Assembly (NCBI GenBank): GCA_038231815.1
Contig: JBBRKQ010000001.1
Location: forward strand, 1-64,000
Source: CAILKP01 sp038231815
GTDB lineage: Bacteria > Planctomycetota > Phycisphaerae > Phycisphaerales > UBA1924
Direction of reading: 5' to 3'
DNA: 64,000 bases
Under the pieces are notes generated by a model. It saw only the letters and a program-made list of their open reading frames with translations. It had not been told where the DNA came from and did no database searches. Made by a program: the position numbers and the translations under genes. Each line of letters opens with the position of its first letter. Within the stretch, counting starts at the first letter, position 1. Below are positions 43,609 to 52,912 of the stretch, piece by piece.

Positions 43609-46308
43609 TCAACTCCAACCGTTCGGCGTAGATGCCGTTGCGGGCTTGGACTCCGTGATCGGGGCCACACCGCTCGGCTTTCTTGCATCCTTGACGGCTT
43701 GAACCGTGGACTCCAAGATCTTCATCCACTGCATCAAAGCTTCGGGTTCGGGCACCTTATGAGGTCCGCTCTTGGCGTTCGCATGTGCGGGGGTCGCGTC
43801 GGAACACTCGCTCCAAATGTGTTTGATTGCGAGCCAGTCTTCGGCTCTGACTTTCGCCACCCGATCCACATGGCCAACCTTGATCTGGCTTGAGTGCCGC
43901 TTGAGCAAATCGCCGAGCAAGACGTCTTCAATGATCCTCTCGCAGGCTGCCCGCATGTCATCCACAATCGGGCCTGCTGCTTTCTTGTACTCAGTGTCGC
44001 TGCCCTCGCGCTTGACCTTGTCCGCCTGTCCGACGCGCTCTCGAAGGTTCTTCAACTGCTGGTCTGTGCTCATCGCGTCCCACATCAGCCCGGACGCAAC
44101 ATTTCCCGGCCTACCAGCCCGCCATTCGACATGCTGGCAATGGATGGCGTTTCGCCCGCCCGAGGTCGCATCCTCCAGATCGCAGACAAACGCCAGATCG
44201 TGCGTGAATACCACGACTTGACGATCAGCCGCTTCCTTAACCAGCCGAGCGGCGATGGCGTCCCGCCGCTTGTGGTCAAGCGAAGAGACCGGATCGTCGA
44301 AGACCAACGCGGACTTGTGCGACGCCTGGGAAAGTTCGGCCAAGAACGCGGCCAAAGCGATGCAGCGGTGCTCGCCTTCGCTGGCAATCTCTTCGACACT
44401 CGCGTTTGTGGCACCGTCCACGACAACCGCGAACTGGCTCTCGCCCTTGGCCACTCGCACCGCCGATAGAGACACCGGAATTGTATTGAGTCCGAGGGCA
44501 TCGCGTTCGCTTGCGAACGCCTTGCAGAACGCTTCGGTGACATGCAGCTTGTCGAGTTCCTTGGCCTTGTCAGACACGGGACGGCTGGCGCAATCTTCTT
44601 GGCATTTCTTCAACTTCGCCGCGTAAGCGTGCCGGGTGATTTGGGCCTTGACTTCTTCCTTCTTGCCCGAGAGCCAATTCTTGTCCGTGAGTTCGTCGCG
44701 CTCGGTCTCGGCTTGTTTCTTCTTCACAGGATCGGCGGTGGCAAGTTCGGTAGCTGCTCGCGTATCGAGCCTCACCGCAAGCGCGAGCAGGTCAATGCAT
44801 GGCGATGCGGGTAACGCCGGCGCATTGGTCCACGTCCCATCTTTCAAACACTTTTGAGCGTGGGCGATCCGTGCATCGACCGCTTTGGCAAACGCCTCGA
44901 CGGCGGCGAACGTGCCAGTGGCTTCGCGGTCAAGGTCGGCCTTGATGCCGGTCGCCTCGGTGCCGATCGCGCGAAGCGAATCCACGCCCGGCTTCAACGC
45001 CGTGACTTTCGCCTTCGCCGAGTCGGCCTGCTCGCGGGTTTCGTCGGTGACGAACTTGTTGAAGCGGGCGTAACGGTCGATCGCGTCGGGCTGCAACTGT
45101 TGCTGACACAGCACGCACTTGGCGTCGGCTTCCGTGACCGGGAACGGCTCGCCGGGATACGCATCGGCGATCGAGAATGCCTTGGCCGCGTCCCACAGTT
45201 TGCGCCATACTTCGTTGCAACTTCCCGGCAGGTCGTTGACTTGTAACTCTGGACCTGCTGCGGCCTTGGCCGCGTTTGCGGTCGTCTCGGCGTCCTTGAT
45301 GGCATCACCAAGATTTTGCATGGCCGTGTCGTCCACAGAAGTCGCGCGGCTCTTGGCGGTCTCGGCGAACGTGCGGATTCGTTTGGCAGCGGCGGTAGTG
45401 TCGGCTGCTTTGAGATTCGGATCGGTGCTGAGCGTGGCGTTGAGTTCGACCAATCGCATCTCGTCGGTGTCGGTGAACGTCGCAGCGGCGTCGATCGATT
45501 CGGGCATCGTCGCTGCGCCAACGGCGTTAACAAGCTTTCCAGCCGCCGTCGCGCCGCTGTACTTCCAACCTTGGGCGGTCTTGGTATTTTCGGCGAACGT
45601 GGCGTCGATCTCCTTCTTCAATTCACTACCGATCGTGTCGCACGCCTTGGCCAGTTCCGGCAGCACATCCAAACCTCGCGGCTTGAAGCACGCGGGGCCG
45701 TCCTCACCAACGTGGACCCTCGCGCTAAACGAGTCAAAGACGAAGATGTTCCCCAATCGAGGATCGGCTACGCTCCCGTCCGTCCAATCGACCGGGGTGT
45801 CCACCGCACCAACACGGCAGTTGATCTTGGCCTTGGCCGGGCCAGCCGCGGCGGTCGAAAAGGCATCGGGCTTGATGTCCTGCGGCGCCCCACGCGCTCG
45901 GCACGCCTTCTTTATGACACGGGCGTATCCCGACTTGCCCGCCCCGTTCTCGCCATAGATGACCGTCAGCCCCGGCGAGGGACCGAAGACAATCTCTTGA
46001 TCGCTTGGAAGCCGACCGACGTTTTGGAGGCCCGAGAGTGTTGACAGGCTGACCGATGCGGTACCGTCCGCGCCGCCCGGCGTGTGGGCCGCGGATAGCG
46101 GGACCACCGTCGAGGCGGTGCCGGTCGCGGGCGTGAGGCCATGCGTGGCGCAGCAGATTGCGGTAAGTTCTTTCAGGGCATCGGCGTTGAGCGGCCCGGA
46201 TCCCACGATTCTGCGCAAGGCATCACGCTGCCAGTCCGGCCATGTCGTTGACCAATTGAGAATGGACACAAATGGAGAAGGCGGGGCGGCGGGTGCGGGC
46301 GTTGGCAT
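43609..46308 (-). CDS. AAA/ABC-type ATPase with zinc-hook motif, RloC/PrrC-like candidate
   Basis: An 899-residue SMC/Rad50-style ATPase. A domain of about 100 residues (WSTTWPDWQRDALRRIV) precedes Walker A GENGAGKS. Long helical arms surround a CVLC motif near residue 398, in the position of a Rad50/RloC zinc hook. The second half of the nucleotide-binding domain has signature SEGEHR, Walker B LVFDD, D-loop SSLDH and switch FTHD. About 190 residues follow, including RAACE (Arg786, Glu790) and a later His842 in DATPAH, reminiscent of the Arg-x3-Glu...His set of PrrC/RloC anticodon nucleases. That nuclease assignment is my inference. The gene is solitary. GGAG lies nine bases before the ATG at 46308. 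Confidence 0.8.
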   Translation of the reverse strand: MPTPAPAAPPSPFVSILNWSTTWPDWQRDALRRIVGSGPLNADALKELTAICCATHGLTPATGTASTVVPLSAAHTPGGADGTASVSLSTLSGLQNVGRLPSDQEIVFGPSPGLTVIYGENGAGKSGYARVIKKACRARGAPQDIKPDAFSTAAAGPAKAKINCRVGAVDTPVDWTDGSVADPRLGNIFVFDSFSARVHVGEDGPACFKPRGLDVLPELAKACDTIGSELKKEIDATFAENTKTAQGWKYSGATAAGKLVNAVGAATMPESIDAAATFTDTDEMRLVELNATLSTDPNLKAADTTAAAKRIRTFAETAKSRATSVDDTAMQNLGDAIKDAETTANAAKAAAGPELQVNDLPGSCNEVWRKLWDAAKAFSIADAYPGEPFPVTEADAKCVLCQQQLQPDAIDRYARFNKFVTDETREQADSAKAKVTALKPGVDSLRAIGTEATGIKADLDREATGTFAAVEAFAKAVDARIAHAQKCLKDGTWTNAPALPASPCIDLLALAVRLDTRAATELATADPVKKKQAETERDELTDKNWLSGKKEEVKAQITRHAYAAKLKKCQEDCASRPVSDKAKELDKLHVTEAFCKAFASERDALGLNTIPVSLSAVRVAKGESQFAVVVDGATNASVEEIASEGEHRCIALAAFLAELSQASHKSALVFDDPVSSLDHKRRDAIAARLVKEAADRQVVVFTHDLAFVCDLEDATSGGRNAIHCQHVEWRAGRPGNVASGLMWDAMSTDQQLKNLRERVGQADKVKREGSDTEYKKAAGPIVDDMRAACERIIEDVLLGDLLKRHSSQIKVGHVDRVAKVRAEDWLAIKHIWSECSDATPAHANAKSGPHKVPEPEALMQWMKILESTVQAVKDARKPSGVAPITESKPATASTPNGWS

Positions 46309-46770
46309 AGTTACAAACTCCACGAGGGATGCACTCGCGCATCATAACATGGTGGCGGTAGGCGGCGGGGGTTGGTGCCCATTGACATCTTCAAGTTGCT
46401 GCCGCTGACTTCCAGCCTTGATGAGCCGTGTGCCGGGCGCGGTGCCGATGAGCATCCCGCTCGCTCGCGTGCTGGCCCCGAACGCCGCCCGGGTCCGCAT
46501 CTAGTGCGCCGGGGGGATGATCGCCGCCTGCTCGCCCTCATAGACCTAGTCGTGGTGTTGGGGAGGCGGATCGGCCAGCAGGTACCGCGCCTTGGCCGAG
46601 TAGCCGGTGTAGAGGGCGCTCGAGAGGGAGCGGCTGAGCTCGATGCGGATTGCCGACTCCGGGGGCTGCCATCCCCACGTAACCCTCGCTTCGGAGCTGG
46701 CTTTCGTGTCTTTGTTGCGGGGCGGCCGAGTGTGGCGGGCCGTGTCGCACACGGCAGCGGCCGCGTGCTC
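46309..46770. other. Gene-poor stretch with one short doubtful frame
   Basis: Minus-strand 46546-46752 could encode 68 residues (EARVTWGWQPPESAIRIELS then LSSALYTGYSAKARYLLAD) with coding-like composition. It has no recognised family and may be a 3' remnant related to the neighbouring rearranged gene. Nothing else is seen. Confidence 0.35.
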
Positions 46771-47310
46771 CTACTTCATCGCCGGTGGGGGCTCTTCGCC
46801 GGTCCCGCGCTCGGCGATGGTGATCGCGTGCTGGCAACGCTGGTCGAGCGTGAGCGAGAGCACATCCGGGCGGGCGTAGTGCCCGGCGGGGTCGAAGTTG
46901 TGGCGCTGCTGGCGGACTTTGGCGTGATCGAGTTCGGCGATGAGGAGCGTTTCGGTGTCCACGACCGGCGCGATGACCCATTCGCCATCCGGCCCGGCAA
47001 TGCACGAGCCGCCATCGGCCCACCTTAAATCGCCATCGGCGATCATGAGCTCGCGGTGCGGGATGTTGGCGGGGACCGCGCCGGCGTGCATGAGCGATGA
47101 GACCGACAGAACGTAACTGCGGCCCTCGCGGGCGATGAAGCGGGTGATGTCCTGCGTGTTGCGGCGGCTGCCCGGCCAGACAGCGATGTGCAGGGCCTTG
47201 ATGGCAACCTGCCGGTCGAGCTTGGTGTCCGTGGCAAGATAGACCACCCCCATGCCGCCGCGGCCGAGTTCGCGCTGAACTTGGAATGAACCGATGGACG
47301 TGGGGTGCAT
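46771..47310 (-). pseudogene. Chimera: kinase N terminus fused in frame to nitrilase C-terminal half
   Basis: An open frame of 179 residues. Residues 1-40 (MHPTSIGSFQVQRELGRGGM to AIKAL) are nearly identical to the start of the kinase at 39672, and the DNA at 47192-47247 matches 39555-39608 almost base for base. From residue 41 the sequence is the C-terminal half of a carbon-nitrogen hydrolase (nitrilase): AVWPGSRRNTQDITRFIAREGRSYVLSV, ADGGSCIAGPDGEWVIAPV, AELDHAKVRQQRHNFDPAGHYARPDV. The nitrilase catalytic Glu, Lys and Cys lie in the missing half, and the kinase lacks everything after its Lys, so neither activity is expected. The frame is intact, so a protein may still be made. Confidence 0.8.
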
Positions 47311-47439
47311 TGGAGGCGGAGTGTACGGGGCCAATTTGCACGAAGTGCGCGGCAAGGCGATGTTCGTCCCCACAACAGTCTCGGGGAGGGTCCGAGTGCC
47401 TCTGTTTTCATGGCCTGATCAGGCCGGAGTGGCAATGGC

Positions 47440-47500
47440 ACCAACGGTCCAACGGCTTCCACAAGACGCTCTGTTGGTGGTCGGTCACCTTGCTCTTGAT
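47440..47500 (+). repeat. tRNA-Pro-derived dispersed repeat, weak copy F
   Basis: GGCTTCCACAAGACGCTC and TGTTGGTGGTCGGTCACC parallel the CCTCCAAGAA, TTCTATTGGTG and TTCTGTCAC blocks of the other copies. The tRNA-end and hairpin parts are not recognisable. It lies upstream of the SbtA-type gene. Confidence 0.45.
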
Positions 47501-47639
47501 CCGCACGCAAAGCGGTGATACCTATACCGCAAGAATGGCGCTCGGACCTCTGCGTCAACCATAAGCTGCGTAGTGTTTCCGGTCATCAGGCCCTAGGCCG
47601 AGAGTCTTCTTCACCAGCCCCAACATCAAGGAGCCGCAC

Positions 47640-48677
47640 ATGATTGCTGAGATACTGGGTGCGGCTGGCACTGATGCTGCCAGCGGTCTGCTCTCGGTCA
47701 GCCCTCCGGTGCTCTTTTTCTTCCTCGGTGTCATCGCGGTGCTGGTTCGCTCCAACATAGCCATTCCCAAGGCCGCCACCAAACTTCTCTCGCTCTATCT
47801 CCTCTGGGCCATCGGCTTCAAGGGCGGAGTTGAGCTTGTTGCCAGCGGGTTCACAGCAGACGCCATGAAGGCCGTCGCACTGGCGCTTGTGCTGTCAGTA
47901 GCGGTTCCCGTCTGGGCATACTTCGCCCTTCGCCGGATTGTGGCAAACTGCGACGCCGCGGCAATCGCGGCGTGCTACGGATCGGTCAGCGTGGTGACGT
48001 TCCTCACCGCCTGTTCATCACTCGACTTGAGCCGCACGCCCTTCAGCGGACACATGGTGGCCGTAATGGCGATCATGGAGTCACCGGCGATCGTTCTGGC
48101 ATTGTTGCTTTTGAACCTCGACAAAAACCGAACTCCAGCGGGCGCGGGAACCACAGGGGCGGGCACTACTTCTGGCGGAGCAGCGTCGCCTCGATTAGCA
48201 ATACTTCTTCACGAGTCGCTGCTCAACGGCCCTGTTCTGCTGCTGCTCGGCAGCATCGTTGTCGGAGTGCTGACCGGCCAGAGAGGCTACGCCGCCTTCA
48301 AACCATTATGCACCGATGCCTTCCCCGGCGCACTGGCTTTCTTTCTGCTCGATTTGGGAATAATGGCCGCGCGGCGCTGGCGCGATGTTCTTCGAGCATC
48401 GCGGCTGCTGCTGGCATTTGCAATCGCCGCCCCGCTCATCAACGCGTCATTGGCAATCGCGGCAGCCAAGCTGTTCGGGATCGGTCAAGGCGACGCAATT
48501 CTCCTTGCCGTGCTCGCGGCATCAGCGTCCTACATCGCGGCCCCCGCTGCGCTGCGCCAGGCGATCCCGGCGGCCAACCCGGCAATCTACGTCGCGCTGT
48601 CTCTCGGGGTGACGTTCCCGTTCAACATCATTCTGGGTGTTCCGCTGTACACGGCAATGGTTCACTGGTGGTGGTGA
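47640..48677 (+). CDS. SbtA-type sodium-dependent bicarbonate permease
   Basis: Inner-membrane protein of 345 residues with about ten hydrophobic segments and the internal duplication of the SbtA (DUF897) family: PPVLFFFLGVIAVLVRSNIAIP, LLSLYLLWAIGFKGGVEL, CYGSVSVVTFLTA, FPGALAFFLLDLGIMAARR and ASASYIAAPAALRQAIPAANPAIYVALSLGVTFPFN. It likely imports bicarbonate with sodium. A Gly/Thr/Ala-rich cytoplasmic loop separates the halves. AAGGAG at 47628-47633 supports the start. No SbtB-like regulator gene is adjacent. Confidence 0.9.
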   Translation: MIAEILGAAGTDAASGLLSVSPPVLFFFLGVIAVLVRSNIAIPKAATKLLSLYLLWAIGFKGGVELVASGFTADAMKAVALALVLSVAVPVWAYFALRRIVANCDAAAIAACYGSVSVVTFLTACSSLDLSRTPFSGHMVAVMAIMESPAIVLALLLLNLDKNRTPAGAGTTGAGTTSGGAASPRLAILLHESLLNGPVLLLLGSIVVGVLTGQRGYAAFKPLCTDAFPGALAFFLLDLGIMAARRWRDVLRASRLLLAFAIAAPLINASLAIAAAKLFGIGQGDAILLAVLAASASYIAAPAALRQAIPAANPAIYVALSLGVTFPFNIILGVPLYTAMVHWWW

Positions 48678-48840
48678 TGCGGCCACAACGGGCGATCGCC
48701 AACGCTCGCAGTACGACACCCCGGCCGCGTTCCCGGGGCTTGGTTATGACATCTCCCGCAGGCTCTGGCCGCGTTCAGCCGGGCTCCAGACTGGTCCAAT
48801 CACATCGCATGAACCAAACGCGAGCCCGAGGTGGCGCGGT
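48678..48840. other. Short spacer after the bicarbonate permease
   Basis: No feature is seen. Confidence 0.4.
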
Positions 48841-49745
48841 TTACTTCGTTGCCGGATGCGACCCGGCAACATCCGGCCGCCAATCGCTCACGAGAACGAG
48901 GCGGGGCTCTTCCGGCGATACATCTTTGGCCGCGATCAGAAATCGTGCGCCCTCGGGGTCGTAGTCAAGGACCCGGGTCTGTTTGTCCAGCATTTTGCCA
49001 TCGAATAGCGGCTTGGGCACGCCAACATCCAGGATTCCATCCTTATTGCTGATTGCCGCGCTCCACATCCGTCCCGATGTATCCGCCCAGGCCAGTTCGC
49101 TCGCGCTTAGTCACCAACAGTTCCAGAAGACGGGCGTGGCGGAGAACTGCACCGGCGTCGATGGCGTTGGATACGCGGCCACTTTCAACGTCGCGCCAAT
49201 ATCCTCTTCTTTCGCGACGACGTATGCCAGGAGATCGCCCGACGGTGACAAGCATGGACTCCTCGCCGCATCGGGCGTCCTCATAAACGCCTTGGGGGGT
49301 TCCTCCTTGCCCAGGCTTCGCGTCATGATGTCCCCGGTTTTGTCGCGCAGCGGTGCGCTCGTGAAAATAAGCGTGCTTCCGTCCGGCGTTATCGAGCACG
49401 GGTCCAGCTCGAACCCGGACTCGCCTTTCAGCAAAGGGGTGCCAGCGCCGCCGCCGGTCGGAAAGGTCATGAAAGATTGGAGTCCATTACGGACTTCCGA
49501 GCTGATGACGCCTCGTTCACCGTGGGCCCACACTGCTCCATATTCAAAGGTCATCGCCGGGTCGCCGATCAGCGTTGTGATGCCCCGTTCGAGATCAAGC
49601 ATCACGATTGATGCCTCCGCGCGAGCCCCGGCGACGGACACCACCGCTCGCCGGGCATCCTTCGACAGCCTCGCACCGGAGAGGTAGACCACGCCTATGC
49701 CGCCACGGCCGAGTTCATGCTAAATCTGGAATGGACCGATGGTGG
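48841..49745 (-). pseudogene. Kinase-propeller pseudogene with internal deletion and in-frame stops
   Basis: Reading from 49745 on the minus strand: HSATIGPFQI, an in-frame TAG, HELGRGGIGVVYLS (kinase residues about 2-25), then directly GARLSKDARRAVVSVAG, which is propeller sequence. Most of the kinase domain, the membrane helix and early blades are deleted. The propeller part continues (LDLERGITTLIGDP, GFELDPCSITPDGSTLIF, SPCLSPSGDLLAYVV) to an in-frame TGA at 49111-49113. It resumes in the same frame to the true family C terminus (LVLVSDWRPDV). Upstream, GTACGGGCCAGAAGGGTCAC matches the region before the intact kinase. Confidence 0.85.
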
Positions 49746-49839
49746 CTGAGTGCACGAGGCGTGAATGTACGGGCCAGAAGGGTCACTGTGCACTTCCTGA
49801 CCCGACCTAGGCCAGCAAGCAGCATGTGATGGCCGTGGA
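49746..49839. other. Conserved kinase upstream region
   Basis: GTACGGGCCAGAAGGGTCAC and CCAGCAAGCAGCATGTG align with the sequence 5' of the intact kinase at 39680-39750 (GTACGGGTCAGAAGGGTCAC, CCAAGCAGCGTGTG). It is probably the duplicated promoter region of that gene family. Confidence 0.6.
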
Positions 49840-49927
49840 GACCCTAACGCACTCTAAAAAGAGCTCGCTCAGTCTTCTGTCATCCCGACTTGGAAGCCTT
49901 GATGGCCTCGGCATTTGCCGAGGCCAT
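49840..49927 (+). repeat. tRNA-Pro-derived dispersed repeat, copy G
   Basis: GACCCTAACGCACTCTAAAAA, then TCTTCTGTCATCCCGACTTGG, the copy closest to the tRNA-Pro 3' end, then a perfect 11-bp hairpin (ATGGCCTCGGC at 49902-49912 with 49917-49927, loop ATTT) lacking a T-run. Confidence 0.78.
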
Positions 49928-50188
49928 ATGCATCGATGGAGTACTTCGATCAAGTCCTGTCATCCCATGAATAGCAGGCTAGATTGGAATTCTCGTATGA
50001 TGTTCACGGCATCTTCGCCTGCCAGAGCAGTCCCGCAGTTCTTGTCGAAAAGTTGGCGCACCCGTCGCCCGTTTCTTTGTCGCGGGGCACGAAGGTGAGG
50101 CGAGTTCGCTTATGTCAACTTGCTCCAACCTGAGATGTGCGGGCCTAGATCGCTGGAGGCCTAGTGAAGGGCGGCGCCGGTCTGTTGT
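49928..50188. other. Spacer after repeat copy G
   Basis: No gene or clear signal is seen. Confidence 0.4.
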
Positions 50189-51652
50189 TCACAATCGCGC
50201 CAGCGGGGTGCGATGTTTGAATACACCGCTTCTGGTCGCACCAGCGATCGCAGCGACGATCAGAACAAGCACCACGGCAAAGGTGAACCGCATGCCGGTG
50301 GCAACGGCCTCTGGAAGGGCAAGGTTGATCTCGGTGCCTCCCGCAGCGAGGGTGAACACCGCGCCCATGACTGATGCGCCTGTGATGAGCCCGAGGTTCC
50401 GCGACAGGTTGAGCATACCGGATACGACACCACTCTGGTCCGGACGGGTCTTTATCATCACGATGGTGTTATTGGCGGCTTGAAACAAAGCATAGTTGGT
50501 CGTGATGACAACGATGGGCACGATATAGCCGCCGACACCAAATCGTGTTGGCATTAGAGAGAGGAGGAAGCACCCAGTGGCCAATCCAACGAGCCCGAGG
50601 ATGGTCATGCGTCCGGCGCCAAAACGGTCCACGATTCGACCGGCCGGGATACCGGTCAGAGCGGCCACAAGCGGACCGACTGACAAGAAGAGTCCGACAA
50701 GAGCCGCCTCCAGTCCGAGAGCTTGGGAGAGGTAGAACGGACCAACGACCAGCGTTGTCATCATCACAGTCGAGACGAGCATGTTCATGGTGAGGCCCAC
50801 GATCAGAATCGGATCGCGGAACATATCGAATCGGATCAGTGGTGATCGAGTTCTTGCTTCCACGAGTAAGAACAGGCCGACTCCGACAACTGCCGCCAAC
50901 AGCAAAGCAATGTTCAGCGGACCGAAGCTGCCGCGTCCAAGCGTCATGGCCAGCGCGTACGACGTGAGCGTAAGAGCAAGCAGCAATGTACCACCTCCAT
51001 CGAATTGTGCCCACTCAGGCTTTCGGCCCGGGCGGTCAGGAGGCAGGTAGCGAGCGGCGAGAATTAAGTTGAGCATGCCGATCGGTACGTTTACGAGAAA
51101 AATCATCCGCCAGCCGAATCCGGCGATCAGGATGCCACCGAGCGATGGCCCCAGAGTGGTGCCGATGGCGGACATCGTTCCGAGCAGCCCCATAGCGCTG
51201 GCCGTCCTCGACTTCGGGACCGTCTCGCCGATGAAAGCCACGGTGAGTGTCATCATTGTCGCCGCTCCGATGCCTTGTCCCGCTCGAGCCGCAACGAGGA
51301 ACCAAAGTGTGGGCGCGATGCCGCAGAATGCAGAGGCGATTGTGAACAGGGAAATCCCGAGCAGGAGCAACCGGCGGCGCCCGACGATGTCGCCAAGCCG
51401 CCCGATGCTGACGATCAGAGCCGTAATGGCAAGGAGATACGCTAAGACGATCCATTGCACGTCTTGGAACGTGGCGGCAAATGCTCGCGCCAAAGTAGGT
51501 AATCCAGCATTCGCGATGCTGGTGGCAAGCGAGGACATCAACATCGACAGGGAGAGGCTTGCCAGCAAACAACGAACGGGCGCGGACATCTGCGTGCCTT
51601 GAATCGCTGGCTCGGTTCGTATTGCGGTGATCGATTCCATGTTCGGCTCCAT
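50189..51652 (-). CDS. MFS drug-resistance transporter, EmrB/QacA (DHA2) type
   Basis: Inner-membrane proton-driven exporter of about 487 residues with 14 predicted membrane helices, the DHA2 topology. It has motif A in IVSIGRLGDIVGRRRLLLLG, the antiporter motif C region in LLGTMSAIGTTLGPSLGGILIAGFGWRMIFLVNVPIG (a hallmark of EmrB-like pumps), and RIVDRFGAGRMTILG in the second half. The substrate is unknown. The divergent LysR gene about 130 bases away probably regulates it. The ATG at 51652 is preferred; one at 51640 is also possible. Confidence 0.92.
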   Translation of the reverse strand: MEPNMESITAIRTEPAIQGTQMSAPVRCLLASLSLSMLMSSLATSIANAGLPTLARAFAATFQDVQWIVLAYLLAITALIVSIGRLGDIVGRRRLLLLGISLFTIASAFCGIAPTLWFLVAARAGQGIGAATMMTLTVAFIGETVPKSRTASAMGLLGTMSAIGTTLGPSLGGILIAGFGWRMIFLVNVPIGMLNLILAARYLPPDRPGRKPEWAQFDGGGTLLLALTLTSYALAMTLGRGSFGPLNIALLLAAVVGVGLFLLVEARTRSPLIRFDMFRDPILIVGLTMNMLVSTVMMTTLVVGPFYLSQALGLEAALVGLFLSVGPLVAALTGIPAGRIVDRFGAGRMTILGLVGLATGCFLLSLMPTRFGVGGYIVPIVVITTNYALFQAANNTIVMIKTRPDQSGVVSGMLNLSRNLGLITGASVMGAVFTLAAGGTEINLALPEAVATGMRFTFAVVLVLIVAAIAGATRSGVFKHRTPLARL

Positions 51653-51780
51653 TTTGTGCGCTCCATAAGCGGCGCTGACCAGAACATAGCCGTTGGGCAA
51701 TAGGGCGACAAATGCACCAGTCGCACTCTATTAGTGTGTTTGACGCCATGTCACGATCGAGCGGTGCATACCTTGGAGAG

Positions 51781-52674
51781 ATGCCCAAGCCTGATTTCAA
51801 CCTGCTAGTCATCCTTGATGTCCTCCTTGCCGAGGGCAGCGTTGCGCGAGCCGCCAAGAGGTTGAGTCTTAGCCCTTCGGCGATGAGCCGTGCGCTTTCG
51901 CGACTGCGAGACGCAACGGGCGACCCACTCCTAGTCAGGGCCGGAAGAGGCCTTGTTCCCAGTCCCCGGGCGATCGAAATTCGGGAGCGGGTCGATCAAC
52001 TCGTACAAGATGGGCGCGAGGTTCTACGTCCTGCAGAGAGTCTTGATCTAAAGCGGCTCGTCCGGACCTTCACGCTACGAACCGGCGAGGGTTTCGTGGA
52101 GAACTTTGGGCCGGACCTTCTTGCTCAGGTTTTAAAGGCCGCGCCGGGTGTGCTCCTCCGCTTTATGCAAAGGCCGGACAGAGACAGCACTCCGCTGCGT
52201 GATGGAACGGTTGATCTTGAGACCGGTGTCGTCGTGAAGACGACTGGCTCTGAACTGCGAACGCAAATATTGTTCCAAGACCGTTTCATCGGCGTAGTAC
52301 GGAGGGGCCATCCGCTCAGCAAGGGCGAGATGACCCGTTCCCGCTACCTGGCGGGCAGGCATATCGGCATCTCTCGTGACGGTGCAGACAAGGGGCCGAT
52401 CGATGTCGCCCTGGCGCCGCTTAAGGTCAAGCGACAGTTGGTGACCATCGTCAGTAGCTTCTCGACAGCGCTGGCTCTCGCTCGTGCCTCCGACCTGATC
52501 GCGAGTGTTCCCGAGCACCACACCGGGATTCTGCGTGGAGGAATGTACAGCTTTCCGCTCCCCGTTCCTATTCCGGAAGTACGGGTCTCATTGCTGTGGC
52601 ACCCTCGACTGGAAGCTGATTTGGCTCACCGCTGGCTGCGTGGATGTGTCCGTGAATCGTGCGCAGGCCGTTAA
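51781..52674 (+). CDS. LysR-family transcriptional regulator
   Basis: DNA-binding regulator of 297 residues. It begins PKPDFNLLVILDVLLAEGSVARAAKRLSLSPSAMSRALSRLRDATGDPLLVRAGRGLVPSPRA, a LysR winged helix, followed by a co-inducer-binding domain (LRTGEGFVENFGPDLLAQVL ... VSSFSTALALARASDLIASVPE). GGAG sits just before the ATG at 51781; an earlier in-frame ATG is at 51748. It is divergent from the MFS pump gene, the standard arrangement for a regulator of its neighbour. Confidence 0.93.
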   Translation: MPKPDFNLLVILDVLLAEGSVARAAKRLSLSPSAMSRALSRLRDATGDPLLVRAGRGLVPSPRAIEIRERVDQLVQDGREVLRPAESLDLKRLVRTFTLRTGEGFVENFGPDLLAQVLKAAPGVLLRFMQRPDRDSTPLRDGTVDLETGVVVKTTGSELRTQILFQDRFIGVVRRGHPLSKGEMTRSRYLAGRHIGISRDGADKGPIDVALAPLKVKRQLVTIVSSFSTALALARASDLIASVPEHHTGILRGGMYSFPLPVPIPEVRVSLLWHPRLEADLAHRWLRGCVRESCAGR

Positions 52675-52789
52675 AGTCGTAAATCAGGGCGGGTGAGGCC
52701 GATAAATCACGAGCTTTTCCAATGCCGAGATCGGTCTTGTAGACTGGCATTCCTCGACACTTTCGTGATTCCGGCGGCCAGTAAACGCC
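52675..52789. other. Short spacer after the LysR gene
   Basis: No feature is seen. Confidence 0.4.
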
Positions 52790-52912
52790 GAGTACCGGGC
52801 TCCTAAACTCTCACGCCTGACAATAGAATTTTGTCAGTGTTCTGTCACTCCGACTTTTACGGAATCAAACCCTTCGACGAGTACTTCGAAACGCTCTTTC
52901 GAGTGGCAACAA
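52790..52912 (+). repeat. tRNA-Pro-derived dispersed repeat, copy H
   Basis: GGGCTCCTAAACTCTCACGCC, CAGTGTTCTGTCACTCCGAC, then CCCTTCGACGAG facing CTTCGAAACG (decayed terminator hairpin) and TTTCGAGTGGCAACAA, which is shared with copy D. A weak GCGGCTTTGAATC lies about 137 bases past the tRNA-like end, where other copies have GGCGGGATTTGAA. Confidence 0.75.

Noticed and set aside
46372..47028. 218-codon plus-strand open frame opposite the chimera
   Set aside because: It is the shadow of the nitrilase-derived frame, which has clear family motifs on the other strand.
49111..49113. In-frame TGA as possible selenocysteine or programmed readthrough
   Set aside because: The same gene copy also has an in-frame TAG and a large deletion, and there is no SECIS-like hairpin; decay is simpler.
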